Positions 8,946 through 18,073 of a stretch of 64,000 nucleotides of DNA are shown piece by piece. The DNA is taken from NCBI RefSeq assembly GCF_040729435.1, contig NZ_CP160398.1:5313001-5377000 (forward strand). The letters run 5' to 3'. Each line of letters begins with the position of its first letter. Position 1 is the first letter of the stretch. Source of the stretch: Pseudomonas sp. HOU2. Lineage in GTDB: Bacteria > Pseudomonadota > Gammaproteobacteria > Pseudomonadales > Pseudomonadaceae. A model generated the notes under the pieces. That model had not been told where the DNA came from, searched no databases, and was given only the letters and a program-made list of their open reading frames with translations. Position numbers and translations under genes: made by a program.

Positions 8946-9338
8946 TCAGTTCTAACCAATGAGTCACACCGAGGGAATGATCGTTTTGTCATAAGGACGT
9001 AACGAAAATAGTGCTACAGCCATAAGTAACGACCGGTTTCATGAACTTTTTTTCAGCAAACCCCGGTATGATCGGCCCCGCACTGGATGATGGGGTTAAT
9101 CCTTTAGTGAGAATGACCCACGTTTACGCTGGGGTAATATTCGACGAAGGGTTGCTTTGAGTCATTTTGTTTCATCAACTTTAATAACTGTCCTTGCATC
9201 TAAGCTCTTTTAACCCGAGCAGCGGGGATGGAACGGCACACCTTCGTGCCACGCGGGCGCTCTTTTAGAAAAGCGCCTGATTGAAAACCGGATCGGCAAT
9301 GCGTTGCCGGTTCACTAGCCAAAGGCTCTGGAAATACC
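8946..9338. other. Intergenic region between rmf and rlmL (divergent promoters)
   Basis: About 390 bases without a convincing gene. It should hold the rmf promoter (minus) and the rlmL promoter (plus). The 8990-9180 part is AT-richer than its surroundings. A short minus-strand reading frame beginning inside rlmL is judged a shadow. Confidence 0.6.
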
Positions 9339-11609
9339 ATGTCCGACCGTTTCGAACTCTTCCTCACTTGCCCCAAAGGCCTTGAAGGCCTGCTCATCGA
9401 GGAAGCCGTCGGGCTTGGCCTTGAAGACGCCCGCGAGCACACTTCCGCCGTGCGTGGCATGGCGACCATGGAAACCGCTTATCGCCTGTGCCTGTGGTCG
9501 CGTCTGGCCAACCGGGTGTTGCTGGTGCTCAAGCGTTTCCCGATGAAAGACGCCGAAGACCTGTACCACGGCGTGCTTGACGTCGAGTGGCAGGATCACA
9601 TGCTCTCTGACGGCACTCTGGCCGTTGAATTCAGCGGCCACGGCTCGGGCATCGACAACACCCACTTCGGCGCGCTGAAAGTCAAAGACGCCATCGTCGA
9701 CAAACTGCGTACCCCGCAAGGCGACCGTCCGTCTATCGACAAGCTCAACCCGGATCTGCGCATTCACCTGCGCCTGGATCGCGGCGAAGCGATCCTGTCC
9801 CTCGACCTTTCCGGCCACAGCCTGCACCAGCGTGGCTACCGCCTGCAGCAGGGCGCGGCACCGCTGAAGGAAAACCTCGCGGCAGCGATCCTGATCCGTT
9901 CCGGCTGGCCGCGCATTGCGGCCGAAGGCGGCGCGCTGGCTGACCCGATGTGCGGCGTCGGCACCTTCCTGGTCGAAGCGGGGATGATCGCCGCCGACAT
10001 GGCGCCGAACCTGCGTCGCGAGCAGTGGGGCTTCACCGCCTGGCTGGGTCACGTTCCGGCGCTGTGGAAAAAACTCCATGAAGAAGCCGTTGAGCGCGCC
10101 GCTGCCGGTCTGGCCAGGCCGCCGCTGTGGATTCGCGGTTACGAAGCCGACCCGCGCCTGATTCAACCGGGCCGCAACAACGTCGAGCGCGCCGGGCTTA
10201 GCGAGTGGATCAAGATCTATCAGGGCGAAGTCGCGACCTTCGAGCCGCGTCCGGACCAGAACCAGAAAGGTCTGGTGATCTGCAACCCGCCGTACGGCGA
10301 GCGTCTGGGCGACGAAGCCAGCCTGCTGTACCTCTATCAGAACCTTGGCGAGCGTCTGCGTCAGGCCTGCCTGAATTGGGAAGCGGCGGTGTTCACCGGT
10401 GCGCCGGATCTGGGCAAGCGCATGGGCATTCGCAGCCACAAGCAGTATTCGTTCTGGAACGGCGCGCTGCCGTGCAAACTGCTGCTGATCAAGGTGCTGC
10501 CGGACCAGTTCGTCACCGGCGAACGGCGTACCCCGGAACAGCGTCAGGCCGAGCGTGAGCAAGCGGCCTACGATCAGGCGCCGAACGAGCCGCAAGAGCG
10601 CAAGTTCAACAAGAACGGCAACCCGATCAAACCGACGCCAGCCCCGGCGCCAGTGATCGAGCAGCCGCGCCTGAGCGAAGGCGGGCAGATGTTTGCCAAC
10701 CGCCTGCAGAAAAACCTCAAGGCGATGGGCAAGTGGGTCAAGCGCGAGGGCATCGACTGCTACCGCGTCTACGATGCCGACATGCCGGAATACGCCATGG
10801 CCATCGACCTGTATCACGATTGGGTGCACGTGCAGGAATACGCCGCGCCGAAGTCGATCGATCCGGAAAAGGCCTCGGCGCGCATGTTCGACGCCCTGGC
10901 GGCGATCCCGCAGGCGCTGAACGTCGACAAGAGCCGCGTGGTGGTCAAACGCCGCGAGCGTCAGAGCGGCACCAAGCAATACGAGCGTCAGGCGGCGCAG
11001 GGCAAGTTCAATGAGGTCAGCGAAGGCGGCGTCAAGCTGCTGGTGAACCTCACCGACTACCTCGACACCGGGCTGTTCCTCGATCACCGGCCGATGCGCA
11101 TGCGCATTCAGAAAGAGGCCGCCGGCAAGCGCTTCCTCAATCTGTTCTGCTACACCGCGACCGCCAGTGTGCACGCGGCCAAGGGCGGTGCGCGCAGCAC
11201 CACCAGCGTCGATCTGTCGAAGACTTATCTGGACTGGGCGCGGCGCAACCTGTCACTGAACGGCTTCTCCGACAAGAACCGTCTGGAGCAGGGCGACGTG
11301 ATGGCCTGGCTGGAAAACTGCCGTGAAGAGTACGACCTGATCTTCATCGACCCGCCGACCTTCTCCAACTCCAAGCGCATGGAAGGCATCTTCGATGTAC
11401 AGCGTGATCAGGTGCAGTTGATCGACCTGGCGATGGCGCGTCTGGCAAGCGGCGGCGTACTGTATTTCTCCAACAACTTCCGCAAGTTCCAGCTGGAGGA
11501 GAACCTGGCCGAGCGTTACGCGGTCGAGGAAATCAGCGCGCAGACCATCGATCCGGATTTTGCGCGTAACACCAAGATCCACCGCGCCTGGAAAATCACG
11601 GCTCGTTGA
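9339..11609 (+). CDS. rlmL: Bifunctional 23S rRNA methyltransferase RlmKL
   Basis: 756-residue fused enzyme making m2G2445 (N-terminal RlmL half) and m7G2069 (C-terminal RlmK half) in 23S rRNA, using SAM. A THUMP domain lies near residues 50-160, then a Rossmann methyltransferase with DPMCGVGTFLVEA and the catalytic NPPYGER motif, a linker rich in Pro, Glu and Lys at about 390-445, and a second methyltransferase domain with FLNLFCYTATASVHAA and FIDPPTFSNSK. The length matches the E. coli fusion. It is a single gene, with an imperfect palindrome after the stop. Confidence 0.96.
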   Translation: MSDRFELFLTCPKGLEGLLIEEAVGLGLEDAREHTSAVRGMATMETAYRLCLWSRLANRVLLVLKRFPMKDAEDLYHGVLDVEWQDHMLSDGTLAVEFSGHGSGIDNTHFGALKVKDAIVDKLRTPQGDRPSIDKLNPDLRIHLRLDRGEAILSLDLSGHSLHQRGYRLQQGAAPLKENLAAAILIRSGWPRIAAEGGALADPMCGVGTFLVEAGMIAADMAPNLRREQWGFTAWLGHVPALWKKLHEEAVERAAAGLARPPLWIRGYEADPRLIQPGRNNVERAGLSEWIKIYQGEVATFEPRPDQNQKGLVICNPPYGERLGDEASLLYLYQNLGERLRQACLNWEAAVFTGAPDLGKRMGIRSHKQYSFWNGALPCKLLLIKVLPDQFVTGERRTPEQRQAEREQAAYDQAPNEPQERKFNKNGNPIKPTPAPAPVIEQPRLSEGGQMFANRLQKNLKAMGKWVKREGIDCYRVYDADMPEYAMAIDLYHDWVHVQEYAAPKSIDPEKASARMFDALAAIPQALNVDKSRVVVKRRERQSGTKQYERQAAQGKFNEVSEGGVKLLVNLTDYLDTGLFLDHRPMRMRIQKEAAGKRFLNLFCYTATASVHAAKGGARSTTSVDLSKTYLDWARRNLSLNGFSDKNRLEQGDVMAWLENCREEYDLIFIDPPTFSNSKRMEGIFDVQRDQVQLIDLAMARLASGGVLYFSNNFRKFQLEENLAERYAVEEISAQTIDPDFARNTKIHRAWKITAR

Positions 11610-11623
11610 CGCTTGGGCGGGTT

Positions 11624-11662
11624 GGATCCACAGAGCCTTGATTTTTAAAGGCTCTTGGATCC
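11624..11662 (+). other. Imperfect palindrome after rlmL (possible weak terminator)
   Basis: GGATCC (11624-11629) and AGAGCCTT (11632-11639) pair with AAGGCTCT (11648-11655) and GGATCC (11657-11662). It forms a good hairpin, but no T-run follows on the plus strand. Confidence 0.45.
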
Positions 11663-11757
11663 GATCAGCGCTAGCCAAATTAATGGCTAATAGCTATAAC
11701 TCAACTCATGGCCAATGGGGTTTTCCCCCCGAAACAATGGCGTCGTGAGTTGCCCCT

Positions 11758-14145
11758 ATGTCGTTGCACCCCGTGCGCCCAAAGATTCTGGGTTTTATCA
11801 GCGAAGACGTCTCGGCCTGGCTGGTCGCGCTGCTGGTATTGCTCGCCGGCGGGATTCTCACGGGGCTGCTCGCCTGGGCCACCCTCAATCAGTTTCACCA
11901 TCAACTGCGCCAACGCTTCCAGCTGCTGGCCAGTGAGCGTTACAGCCGCATCGAAGAACGTTTCCAGGATCAGGAACAGCGTCTCGACGGCCTGCGCCGT
12001 TTCTTCGCCAACTCCGATTCGGTCTCGCGCAGCGAATTCGACGGCTATGCCAAACCGCTTCTATTACGCACCCAGGCCTATTCCTATGCGCCGCGGGTCA
12101 GCCGTGCCGAACGCCCGGCGGTCGAACAGGCCGTGCGTAACGAAGGTTTCAGCACCTTCACCTTTCGTGAGCTGACCGCTGACGATCAGTTGCAGACCGC
12201 CGCTGATCGCCCCGAATACGTCCCGGTGATCTACACCCAGAGCCTCAGCCGCTTGCCCACGCCGCTGGGTTACGACTTGCTGGCGCAACCGCTGCGCCGG
12301 GCGACGCTGGAACGCGCCGACCGCAGCGGGCACATGGTGGTGTCGCAGCCATTGCATCTGGTGGGGATTGATCCGGCGTATGCCCGGGGCGTCTTGCTGC
12401 TGGCGCCGGTCACCCGTGAAGAGGCGCCGAAAGGGCCGCCGCAAGGCTATGTGATGGCGGTGATCAGCATGCAGCAGTTGCTGGCCGACGGACTGCCGGA
12501 GGAGCACCAGGATTTCCTCAACGTACGCATTCTCGACCTGTCCACCGACGATCAGCATGAAGTGCTTTACGAGTCGGCCAACAAAGCGGGAGCCAGTGAT
12601 CTGTCGGCTACGCAGTTGTTGCGCATGGCCGACCATGACTATCAAGTGGACATTCAGCCCAGCGAAGCGTTTCTGCAGGCCAACCATTCGTCGATCAGCA
12701 GCCTGGTGGTGCTGGGGGCGCTGCTGAGTCTGTTGCTCAGCGCACTGCTTTACGTGCTGGTCAGTCAACGCCAGCGCGCCTTGCGCATGGTCGAACTGCG
12801 CACGCAGGAACTGCACGCCCGCGAACAGGAATTGCGGGGTACCCACGGCCAGTTGCGCGGCGTGCTGAATGCCGCGACCCAAGTGGCAATCATTGCCACC
12901 GACCTGCGCGGGGTGATCAACACCTTCAACCCGGGTGCGGAACAGATGCTTGGCTACAGCAGCGCCGATGTGGTCGGCCACATGACCCTGGAAAACCTGC
13001 ATCTGCCGCGAGAGCTGGCCGCGCGTTCGGCGGAGTTGAGTGCGCGTTACGGCAAGAGCATTCCGACCTGCCACGCGATGTTGGTCGAGGGCGGCGAGGT
13101 CGGCGGGCATGAGGCGCGCGAGTGGACGCTGGTGCGCAGCGACGGCAGTCATCTGCCGGTAAACATGCTTGCCACCCCGGTGCTCGATGAGCAGGGTTTG
13201 TGGGTCGGGCATCTGGCGATCTGCATCGACATCACCGAGCGCAAGCGCGTGCACGAAGCGCTGGCGGCGCGGGATGTGTTGCTCAAGAAACTCAGCGCTC
13301 ACGTGCCCGGTGGCATTTACCAATTCAAGATGGAATTCGACGGGCGCTTCAGCGTGATTTATGCCAGCGATGGCATCCGCGAGATCTACGAGCTGGAGCC
13401 GGACGTGCTGCTGCTCAATGCCGAGGCGATTTTCACCCGTATCCATCCGCAAGACATCACCCGCGTGCGCAGCTCGATCCGCGCCTCGGCGGACAATCTC
13501 AGCCCATGGCGCGAGGAGTACCGAGTGCAGTTGCCCGAGCGTGGCCTGCGCTGGGTGCGCGGCGAGGCGACGCCCGAAGAGCTGCCGGGCGGCGGCGTGC
13601 TGTGGCACGGCTACATCTCGGACATTTCCGATCTGAAGCGGGTGGAAGAGGAGCTGCGGGCGCTGTCGGTGACTGACTCGCTGACCGGCATCCACAACCG
13701 CCGCTACTTCCAGGAACGCCTGACCACCGAAATGGCCCGGGTCGAGCGCGGCGGCGGCGAGCTGTCAGTGATCATGCTCGACATCGACCACTTCAAACGG
13801 ATCAACGACCAGTACGGCCATGCCGTGGGCGACCGGGTGCTGCAGGCGGTGTGCGAGCGCATCGGCCATCGTTTGCGGCGTACCGATGTGTTCTGTCGTC
13901 TGGGCGGCGAAGAGTTCATGGTGCTGTGCCCGGACATCGACGGCGAGCATGCGTACATACTGGCGGTGGAGTTGTGGCAAGGCCTGCGCAGTGCGCCGGT
14001 GGATGTGGTCGGGGTGGTGACGGCCAGTTTCGGCATCGCCAGCTGGCGCCCGGGGGAGGGCGCGGATGCGCTGCTGCTGCGCGCGGATTCGGGGGTGTAT
14101 GCGGCGAAGCAGGGCGGGCGTGACCGGGTGGAGCAGATGAGCTGA
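11758..14145 (+). CDS. Membrane diguanylate cyclase with CHASE, two PAS and GGDEF domains
   Basis: 795 residues. A membrane helix at about 20-45, a periplasmic CHASE sensor at about 60-300 and a second helix at about 315-335 are followed by PAS1 (about 365-485), PAS2 (about 510-630) and a C-terminal GGDEF domain from about 638. The active-site motif is GGEEF at 716-720, a form compatible with activity, and RRTD five residues before it fits the RxxD inhibitory I-site. There is no EAL domain. It should make cyclic di-GMP from two GTP in response to a periplasmic ligand and a cytoplasmic PAS signal. It stands alone, with no partner sensor or phosphodiesterase beside it. Confidence 0.92.
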   Translation: MSLHPVRPKILGFISEDVSAWLVALLVLLAGGILTGLLAWATLNQFHHQLRQRFQLLASERYSRIEERFQDQEQRLDGLRRFFANSDSVSRSEFDGYAKPLLLRTQAYSYAPRVSRAERPAVEQAVRNEGFSTFTFRELTADDQLQTAADRPEYVPVIYTQSLSRLPTPLGYDLLAQPLRRATLERADRSGHMVVSQPLHLVGIDPAYARGVLLLAPVTREEAPKGPPQGYVMAVISMQQLLADGLPEEHQDFLNVRILDLSTDDQHEVLYESANKAGASDLSATQLLRMADHDYQVDIQPSEAFLQANHSSISSLVVLGALLSLLLSALLYVLVSQRQRALRMVELRTQELHAREQELRGTHGQLRGVLNAATQVAIIATDLRGVINTFNPGAEQMLGYSSADVVGHMTLENLHLPRELAARSAELSARYGKSIPTCHAMLVEGGEVGGHEAREWTLVRSDGSHLPVNMLATPVLDEQGLWVGHLAICIDITERKRVHEALAARDVLLKKLSAHVPGGIYQFKMEFDGRFSVIYASDGIREIYELEPDVLLLNAEAIFTRIHPQDITRVRSSIRASADNLSPWREEYRVQLPERGLRWVRGEATPEELPGGGVLWHGYISDISDLKRVEEELRALSVTDSLTGIHNRRYFQERLTTEMARVERGGGELSVIMLDIDHFKRINDQYGHAVGDRVLQAVCERIGHRLRRTDVFCRLGGEEFMVLCPDIDGEHAYILAVELWQGLRSAPVDVVGVVTASFGIASWRPGEGADALLLRADSGVYAAKQGGRDRVEQMS

Positions 14146-14176
14146 TCAGATCTGACAAGTGAGCCGCGTGAGCCCT

Positions 14177-14272
14177 TGTGGCGAGGGAGCTTGCTCCCGC
14201 TTGAGTGCGTAGCGCTCACAAAATCATTGGGGCCGCTGCGCAGCCCAGCGGGAGCAAGCTCCCTCGCCACAG
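14177..14272. repeat. REP pair, family A
   Basis: Inverted copies of the GTGGCGAGGGAGCTTGCTCC element separated by about 50 bases, between the convergent ends of the diguanylate cyclase gene and dacB. Confidence 0.9.
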
Positions 14273-14301
14273 AGAGTTGCTTCCACAGGTTTAAGGGTGG
14301 C

Positions 14302-15762
14302 TTACAGCGCTGAAGCGGTCTGCGGCAGGCGCGGCTGCTTGTACAGATCCAGCAGCACCTGATCCAGCACCGAAGACGCACCGAACGGGGCCTTGTCGTT
14401 GAGGATCGCCACCACCGCCCAGGTGTTGCCGTTGACGTCGCGGCTGAAGCCGGCAATCGCGCGCACGGTGTTCAGGGTGCCGGTCTTGACGTGGGCTTCG
14501 CCGCGCATCGCGGTGGTCTTCAGGCGTTTGCGCATGGTGCCGTCGGTGCCGGCAATCGGCAGCGAGCTGATGTACTCGGCGGCGTACGGGCTGTGCCAGG
14601 CGGCTTGCAGCATGTTGGCCATCTCGCGGGCGCTGACGCGTTCGGCACGGGACAGCCCGGAGCCGTTCTCCATCACCAGGTGCGGCGCGGTGATGCCTTT
14701 CTTCGCCAGCCACTGGCGGACTACGCGTTGTGCGGCCTTGGCGTCGTCACCGTCGGCTTCGTTGCGGTACTTCTGACCGAGGCTCAGGAACAGCTGCTGA
14801 GCCATGGTGTTGTTACTGTATTTGTTGATGTCGCGGATGATTTCCGCCAGATCCGGTGAGTACGCGCGGGCCAGCAGCTTGGCGCTGCTCGGGGTCGCGG
14901 CGAGGCGATCCTTGCCCTGGATGCTGCCGCCCAGTTCTTTCCAGATCGCGCGCACGGCACCGGCGGTGTAGGTCGCGTGGTCAAGCAGCGACAGATAAGT
15001 CTGCGAGCTGCAGCCATCGCCCAACTGGCCGGCGACGGTCACAGTGACGCTGCCATCAGGCTGGGTCACCGGGTTGTAGCGCACGCCGCCGGTGCATTGC
15101 TTGGAGTTGAGCGCCTTGACCGTGTTTTCGATGCGCACGCTGGCAATCGGCGGCTCCACCGAGATCAGCACCCGGCCACCGTCATTGCGCGCGACGAAGC
15201 GCAGGGCCTTGAGGTTGACCAGCAGCGAGTCGGGTTTGACCAGGAACGGCTTGTTCTCGTCATTGCCGTCGTCGTTGAACTCGGGCAGTTGCGGCTGGAT
15301 GAAGAAGCTGCGGTCTAGAATCAGGTCGCCGGTGACCTGGGTCACGCCGTTGGCGCGCAGGTCGCGCATCAGCAGCCAGAGTTTCTCCATGTTCAGCTTC
15401 GGATCGCCGCCGCCCTTGAGGTACAGGTTGCCGTTGAGGATGCCGCCACTCAGGTCGCCGTCGGTGTAGAACTCGGTTTTCCACTGATGGTTGGGGCCGA
15501 GCATTTCCAGCGAGGCGTAGGTGGTGACCAGTTTCATGGTCGAGGCCGGGTTGACCGAGACGTCGGCGTTGTACACGGTCGGGTTACCCGGGCCGTCGAG
15601 CGGAATCATCACCAGCGACAGCGCAGTCGGCTGCAGCTTGCTGGCCTTGAGGGCTTTTTCGACGTTAGGGGTGAGGGCGGTATTGATAGTGGCCGCAGAA
15701 ACCGGCAGGGCCAGAGGCAGAAGAAGGCTGGCGAGAAACAGTGGACGCAACGATTTGATCAT
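14302..15762 (-). CDS. dacB: D-alanyl-D-alanine carboxypeptidase/endopeptidase (PBP4 type)
   Basis: Periplasmic penicillin-binding protein that trims peptidoglycan side chains and cuts D-Ala-mDAP cross-links. 486 residues from ATG 15762 (MIKSLRPLFLAS); 31 further upstream codons are excluded because the signal peptide begins here and ends at VSAA. The active-site motifs are all visible: STMK (SxxK nucleophile), SNN in KYSNNTMAQ, and KTG in HVKTGTLNT. The long insert between SxxK and SxN is typical of class C PBP4/DacB. It is monocistronic on the minus strand. Confidence 0.94.
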   Translation of the reverse strand: MIKSLRPLFLASLLLPLALPVSAATINTALTPNVEKALKASKLQPTALSLVMIPLDGPGNPTVYNADVSVNPASTMKLVTTYASLEMLGPNHQWKTEFYTDGDLSGGILNGNLYLKGGGDPKLNMEKLWLLMRDLRANGVTQVTGDLILDRSFFIQPQLPEFNDDGNDENKPFLVKPDSLLVNLKALRFVARNDGGRVLISVEPPIASVRIENTVKALNSKQCTGGVRYNPVTQPDGSVTVTVAGQLGDGCSSQTYLSLLDHATYTAGAVRAIWKELGGSIQGKDRLAATPSSAKLLARAYSPDLAEIIRDINKYSNNTMAQQLFLSLGQKYRNEADGDDAKAAQRVVRQWLAKKGITAPHLVMENGSGLSRAERVSAREMANMLQAAWHSPYAAEYISSLPIAGTDGTMRKRLKTTAMRGEAHVKTGTLNTVRAIAGFSRDVNGNTWAVVAILNDKAPFGASSVLDQVLLDLYKQPRLPQTASAL

Positions 15763-15996
15763 CTGAAATAAAACCCTGCACAAGAGGGGGAAAATAACGA
15801 AGGCATGGATGAAAAAGCCCTCAGTGGTCATGAAAGTGTCGGCATTATGCCCCAAGGTGTAACAGCTTGTGCCTTGCCTGGGGCGGCCATTTGGTTATTT
15901 TTTTTACGGGCGGTCGCCATCGCGCCCAGAGAGTCGGGCAATTGACCGCTTAAACTGGTAAAGTGCCGGCCGTTATTACTTAAGAGGATTGTTCCA

Positions 15997-16341
15997 ATGG
16001 CGACTAACCGTTCCCAGCGTCTGCGCAAAAAACTGTGCGTTGATGAATTCCAAGAGCTGGGTTTCGAACTGAACCTGGACTTCAAAGAAGATTTGTCCGA
16101 AGAAGCCATTGACGCTTTCCTCGAAGCATTCATCAAAGAAGCCATGGAAGCCAACGGTCTGGGTTATGTGGGCGGCGATGACTTCGGTCTGGTTTGCCTG
16201 CAGAAGCGTGGCTCGGTCAACGAAGAGCAGCGCGCTGCCGTTGAAGCCTGGCTGAAAAACCGTAGCGAACTGACCGGCATGACCGTCAGCCCGCTGCTGG
16301 ACGTCTGGTATCCGGAAAAGCCGATCAACGCGGCCAAGTGA
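15997..16341 (+). CDS. yggL: YggL family protein (DUF469)
   Basis: 114 residues starting MATNRSQRLRKKLCVDEFQE, with the family features of a basic N-terminus, LGFELNLDF and a C-terminal LLDVWYP. YggL has been reported to associate with the 50S ribosomal subunit; a ribosome-assembly role is inferred from family. An AAGAGGA ribosome site precedes ATG 15997 and a strong terminator follows. Confidence 0.92.
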   Translation: MATNRSQRLRKKLCVDEFQELGFELNLDFKEDLSEEAIDAFLEAFIKEAMEANGLGYVGGDDFGLVCLQKRGSVNEEQRAAVEAWLKNRSELTGMTVSPLLDVWYPEKPINAAK

Positions 16342-16346
16342 TACTG

Positions 16347-16381
16347 AAAAAAACGGCGACCTGAGGGTCGCCGTTTTTTTT
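16347..16381. terminator. Bidirectional rho-independent terminator after yggL
   Basis: AAAAAAACGGCGACC pairs with GGTCGCCGTTTTTTT around a short loop. A and T runs on both sides allow termination of yggL (plus) and of transcription coming from benE (minus). Confidence 0.9.
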
Positions 16382-16390
16382 GGGAAGATC

Positions 16391-16468
16391 AAAAGATCGC
16401 AGCCTGCGGCAGCTCCTACACGGGAATATGCGTTTCCCTGTAGAAGCTGCCGCAGGCTGCGATCTTTT
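16391..16468. repeat. REP-like inverted repeat, GATCGCAGCCTGCGGCAGCT type (family D)
   Basis: Left arm AAAAGATCGCAGCCTGCGGC and right arm GCCGCAGGCTGCGATCTTTT, about 78 bases overall. Single or degenerate copies of the same unit recur at 34717 and 63086 in this window. Confidence 0.85.
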
Positions 16469-16472
16469 GCTT

Positions 16473-17663
16473 TCAGGCTTTACGCCAATTCAAAATCAGT
16501 AGCGTCAGAACCCCCGCCACAATCCCCCAGAACGCCGACCCAATGGAAAACAGCGTCAACCCCGACGCCGTGACCATGAAGGTAATCAGCGCCGCCTCAC
16601 GCTCCTTCACCTCGGTCATGGCAATGCTCAGCCCGTTGATGATCGAGCCGAACAGCGCCAATGCGGCAATCGACAGCACCAGTTCTTTCGGCAACGCGGC
16701 AAACAGCGCCGCCAATGTGGCGCCGAACACCCCGGCAATCCCGTAGAAAATCCCGCACCAGACCGCCGCGGTGTAGCGCTTGTTGCGATCTTCATGGGCG
16801 TGCGGCCCGGTGCAGATGGCTGCGCTGATCGCCGCGAGGTTGATGCCGTGGGAGCCGAATGGCGCCAGCAGCAGCGAGGCGATGCCGGTGCTGGTGATCA
16901 GTGGTGAGGCCGGCACGTTGTAGCCGTCGGCGCGCAGCACGGCGATGCCGGGCATGTTTTGCGAGGTCATCGCCACCACGAACAGCGGAATGCCGATGCT
17001 GATGGTCGCCGCGAGGGAGAAGTGTGGAGTGGTCCAGACTGGCGTCGCCAGTTCCAGATGGAAACCGCTGAAGTCCAGCAGGCCCATGAAGCCCGACAGC
17101 GCGGTGCCGATCAGCAACGCGGCAAGTACCGCATAACGCGGCGACAGGCGCTTGACCAGCAGATAGGTGAAGAACATCCCCAGCACCAGCCCGGTGCGGT
17201 GTTGCGCGGCGACGAAGATTTCGCTGCCGATCTTGAACAGAATCCCCGCCAGCAACGCTGCCGCCAGCGACGCCGGAATCTTTTTCACCAAGCGTTCGAA
17301 GCTGCCGGTCAGCCCGCAAATCGTTACCAGCACCGCGCAGGTGATGTAGGCGCCGATGGCCTCGCCGTAGCTGACGCCACCGAGGCTGGTGATCAGCAGG
17401 GCTGCACCCGGTGTCGACCAGGCGATGGTGATTGGCGTGCGATAGCGCAGCGACAGGCCGATCGAGCACACCGCCATGCCGATCGAGATCGCCCAGATCC
17501 ACGAGGAAATCTGCCCGCTGCTCAGGCCCGCCGCTTGCCCGGCCTGGAACATCAGCACCAGCGAACTGGTGTAGCCGGTCATCATTGCGATAAAACCGGC
17601 GACGATCGCCGAAGGCGAAGTGTCGGCGAGAGGGCGCAGGCGGGTGTAGGTGGCGTCGTTCAT
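16473..17663 (-). CDS. benE: BenE-family benzoate/H+ symporter-like transporter
   Basis: 396-residue inner-membrane protein with about 11-12 hydrophobic segments. The start is ATG 17663 (MNDATYTRLRPLADTS); the frame stays open further upstream only through a REP element. TSSLVLMF and TSQNMPGIAV are typical of the BenE/NCS2-related fold. The name implies benzoate-proton symport, but the gene lies next to guanine deaminase and xanthine dehydrogenase genes, and P. aeruginosa has a transporter gene at the equivalent place. A purine-related or aromatic-acid substrate is therefore open; no benzoate catabolic gene is nearby. Confidence 0.82.
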   Translation of the reverse strand: MNDATYTRLRPLADTSPSAIVAGFIAMMTGYTSSLVLMFQAGQAAGLSSGQISSWIWAISIGMAVCSIGLSLRYRTPITIAWSTPGAALLITSLGGVSYGEAIGAYITCAVLVTICGLTGSFERLVKKIPASLAAALLAGILFKIGSEIFVAAQHRTGLVLGMFFTYLLVKRLSPRYAVLAALLIGTALSGFMGLLDFSGFHLELATPVWTTPHFSLAATISIGIPLFVVAMTSQNMPGIAVLRADGYNVPASPLITSTGIASLLLAPFGSHGINLAAISAAICTGPHAHEDRNKRYTAAVWCGIFYGIAGVFGATLAALFAALPKELVLSIAALALFGSIINGLSIAMTEVKEREAALITFMVTASGLTLFSIGSAFWGIVAGVLTLLILNWRKA

Positions 17664-17728
17664 GACGGCGGTGTTCCTTCTTATGGAAAGCAGTGAATCC
17701 AGCAGGTCTGTGTGCGTGCCCGGTTTTT

Positions 17729-17860
17729 TGTGGCGAGGGAGCTTGCTCCCGCTGGGCAGCGAAGCTGTCCCAATATGGGCGACGCGGTATTTCAATCCAC
17801 TTGCGTCGCCTGGGTTTACGACTGCTGCGCAGCCGAGCGGGAGCAAGCTCCCTCGCCACA
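17729..17860. repeat. REP pair, family A
   Basis: Inverted GTGGCGAGGGAGCTTGCTCC copies about 130 bases end to end, in the divergent gap between the BenE-type gene and the GntR gene. The two starts are 410 bases apart. Confidence 0.9.
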
Positions 17861-17968
17861 ATGTTGAGTACGGCGGCGGTTTTGGTGTTTAAGCCTAAAC
17901 TCAATCGTAACGGATCGTTGCAATACAGCCGTGGTCACAAACAGCCATACAGTCGTGTTGCCACCATC

Positions 17969-17980
17969 CATTGTGTACAA
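17969..17980. promoter_or_regulatory. Candidate GntR operator ATTGT-GT-ACAAT
   Basis: A perfect 5+2+5 palindrome 94 bases before the GntR start. Short palindromes with a 0-2 base spacer are common operators for FadR-type GntR proteins. Just upstream, ATACAG(C/T)CGTG occurs twice (17923 and 17946), 23 bases apart. Binding is inferred only. Confidence 0.4.
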
Positions 17981-18073
17981 TCGCGCTGTTTTTTACGCGA
18001 TACTTGCCAGCGACCTACTGTGCCGTATTACAGTCACGGTCTATTCGCCGCAGTTCTCCCGACTCGAGTGCCC

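Noticed and set aside
9315..11174. 619-codon minus-strand open frame over rlmL
   Set aside because: It is a shadow of the GC-rich codon pattern of rlmL; the plus-strand product is a full-length known enzyme and the minus-strand translation has no family features.
12064..13695. 543-codon minus-strand frame over the diguanylate cyclase gene
   Set aside because: Shadow of a multidomain protein whose domains are all recognisable on the plus strand.
17693..18073. Extension of the GntR gene upstream of ATG 18074
   Set aside because: It reads through a REP pair and the promoter region; the family-like sequence begins at 18074.
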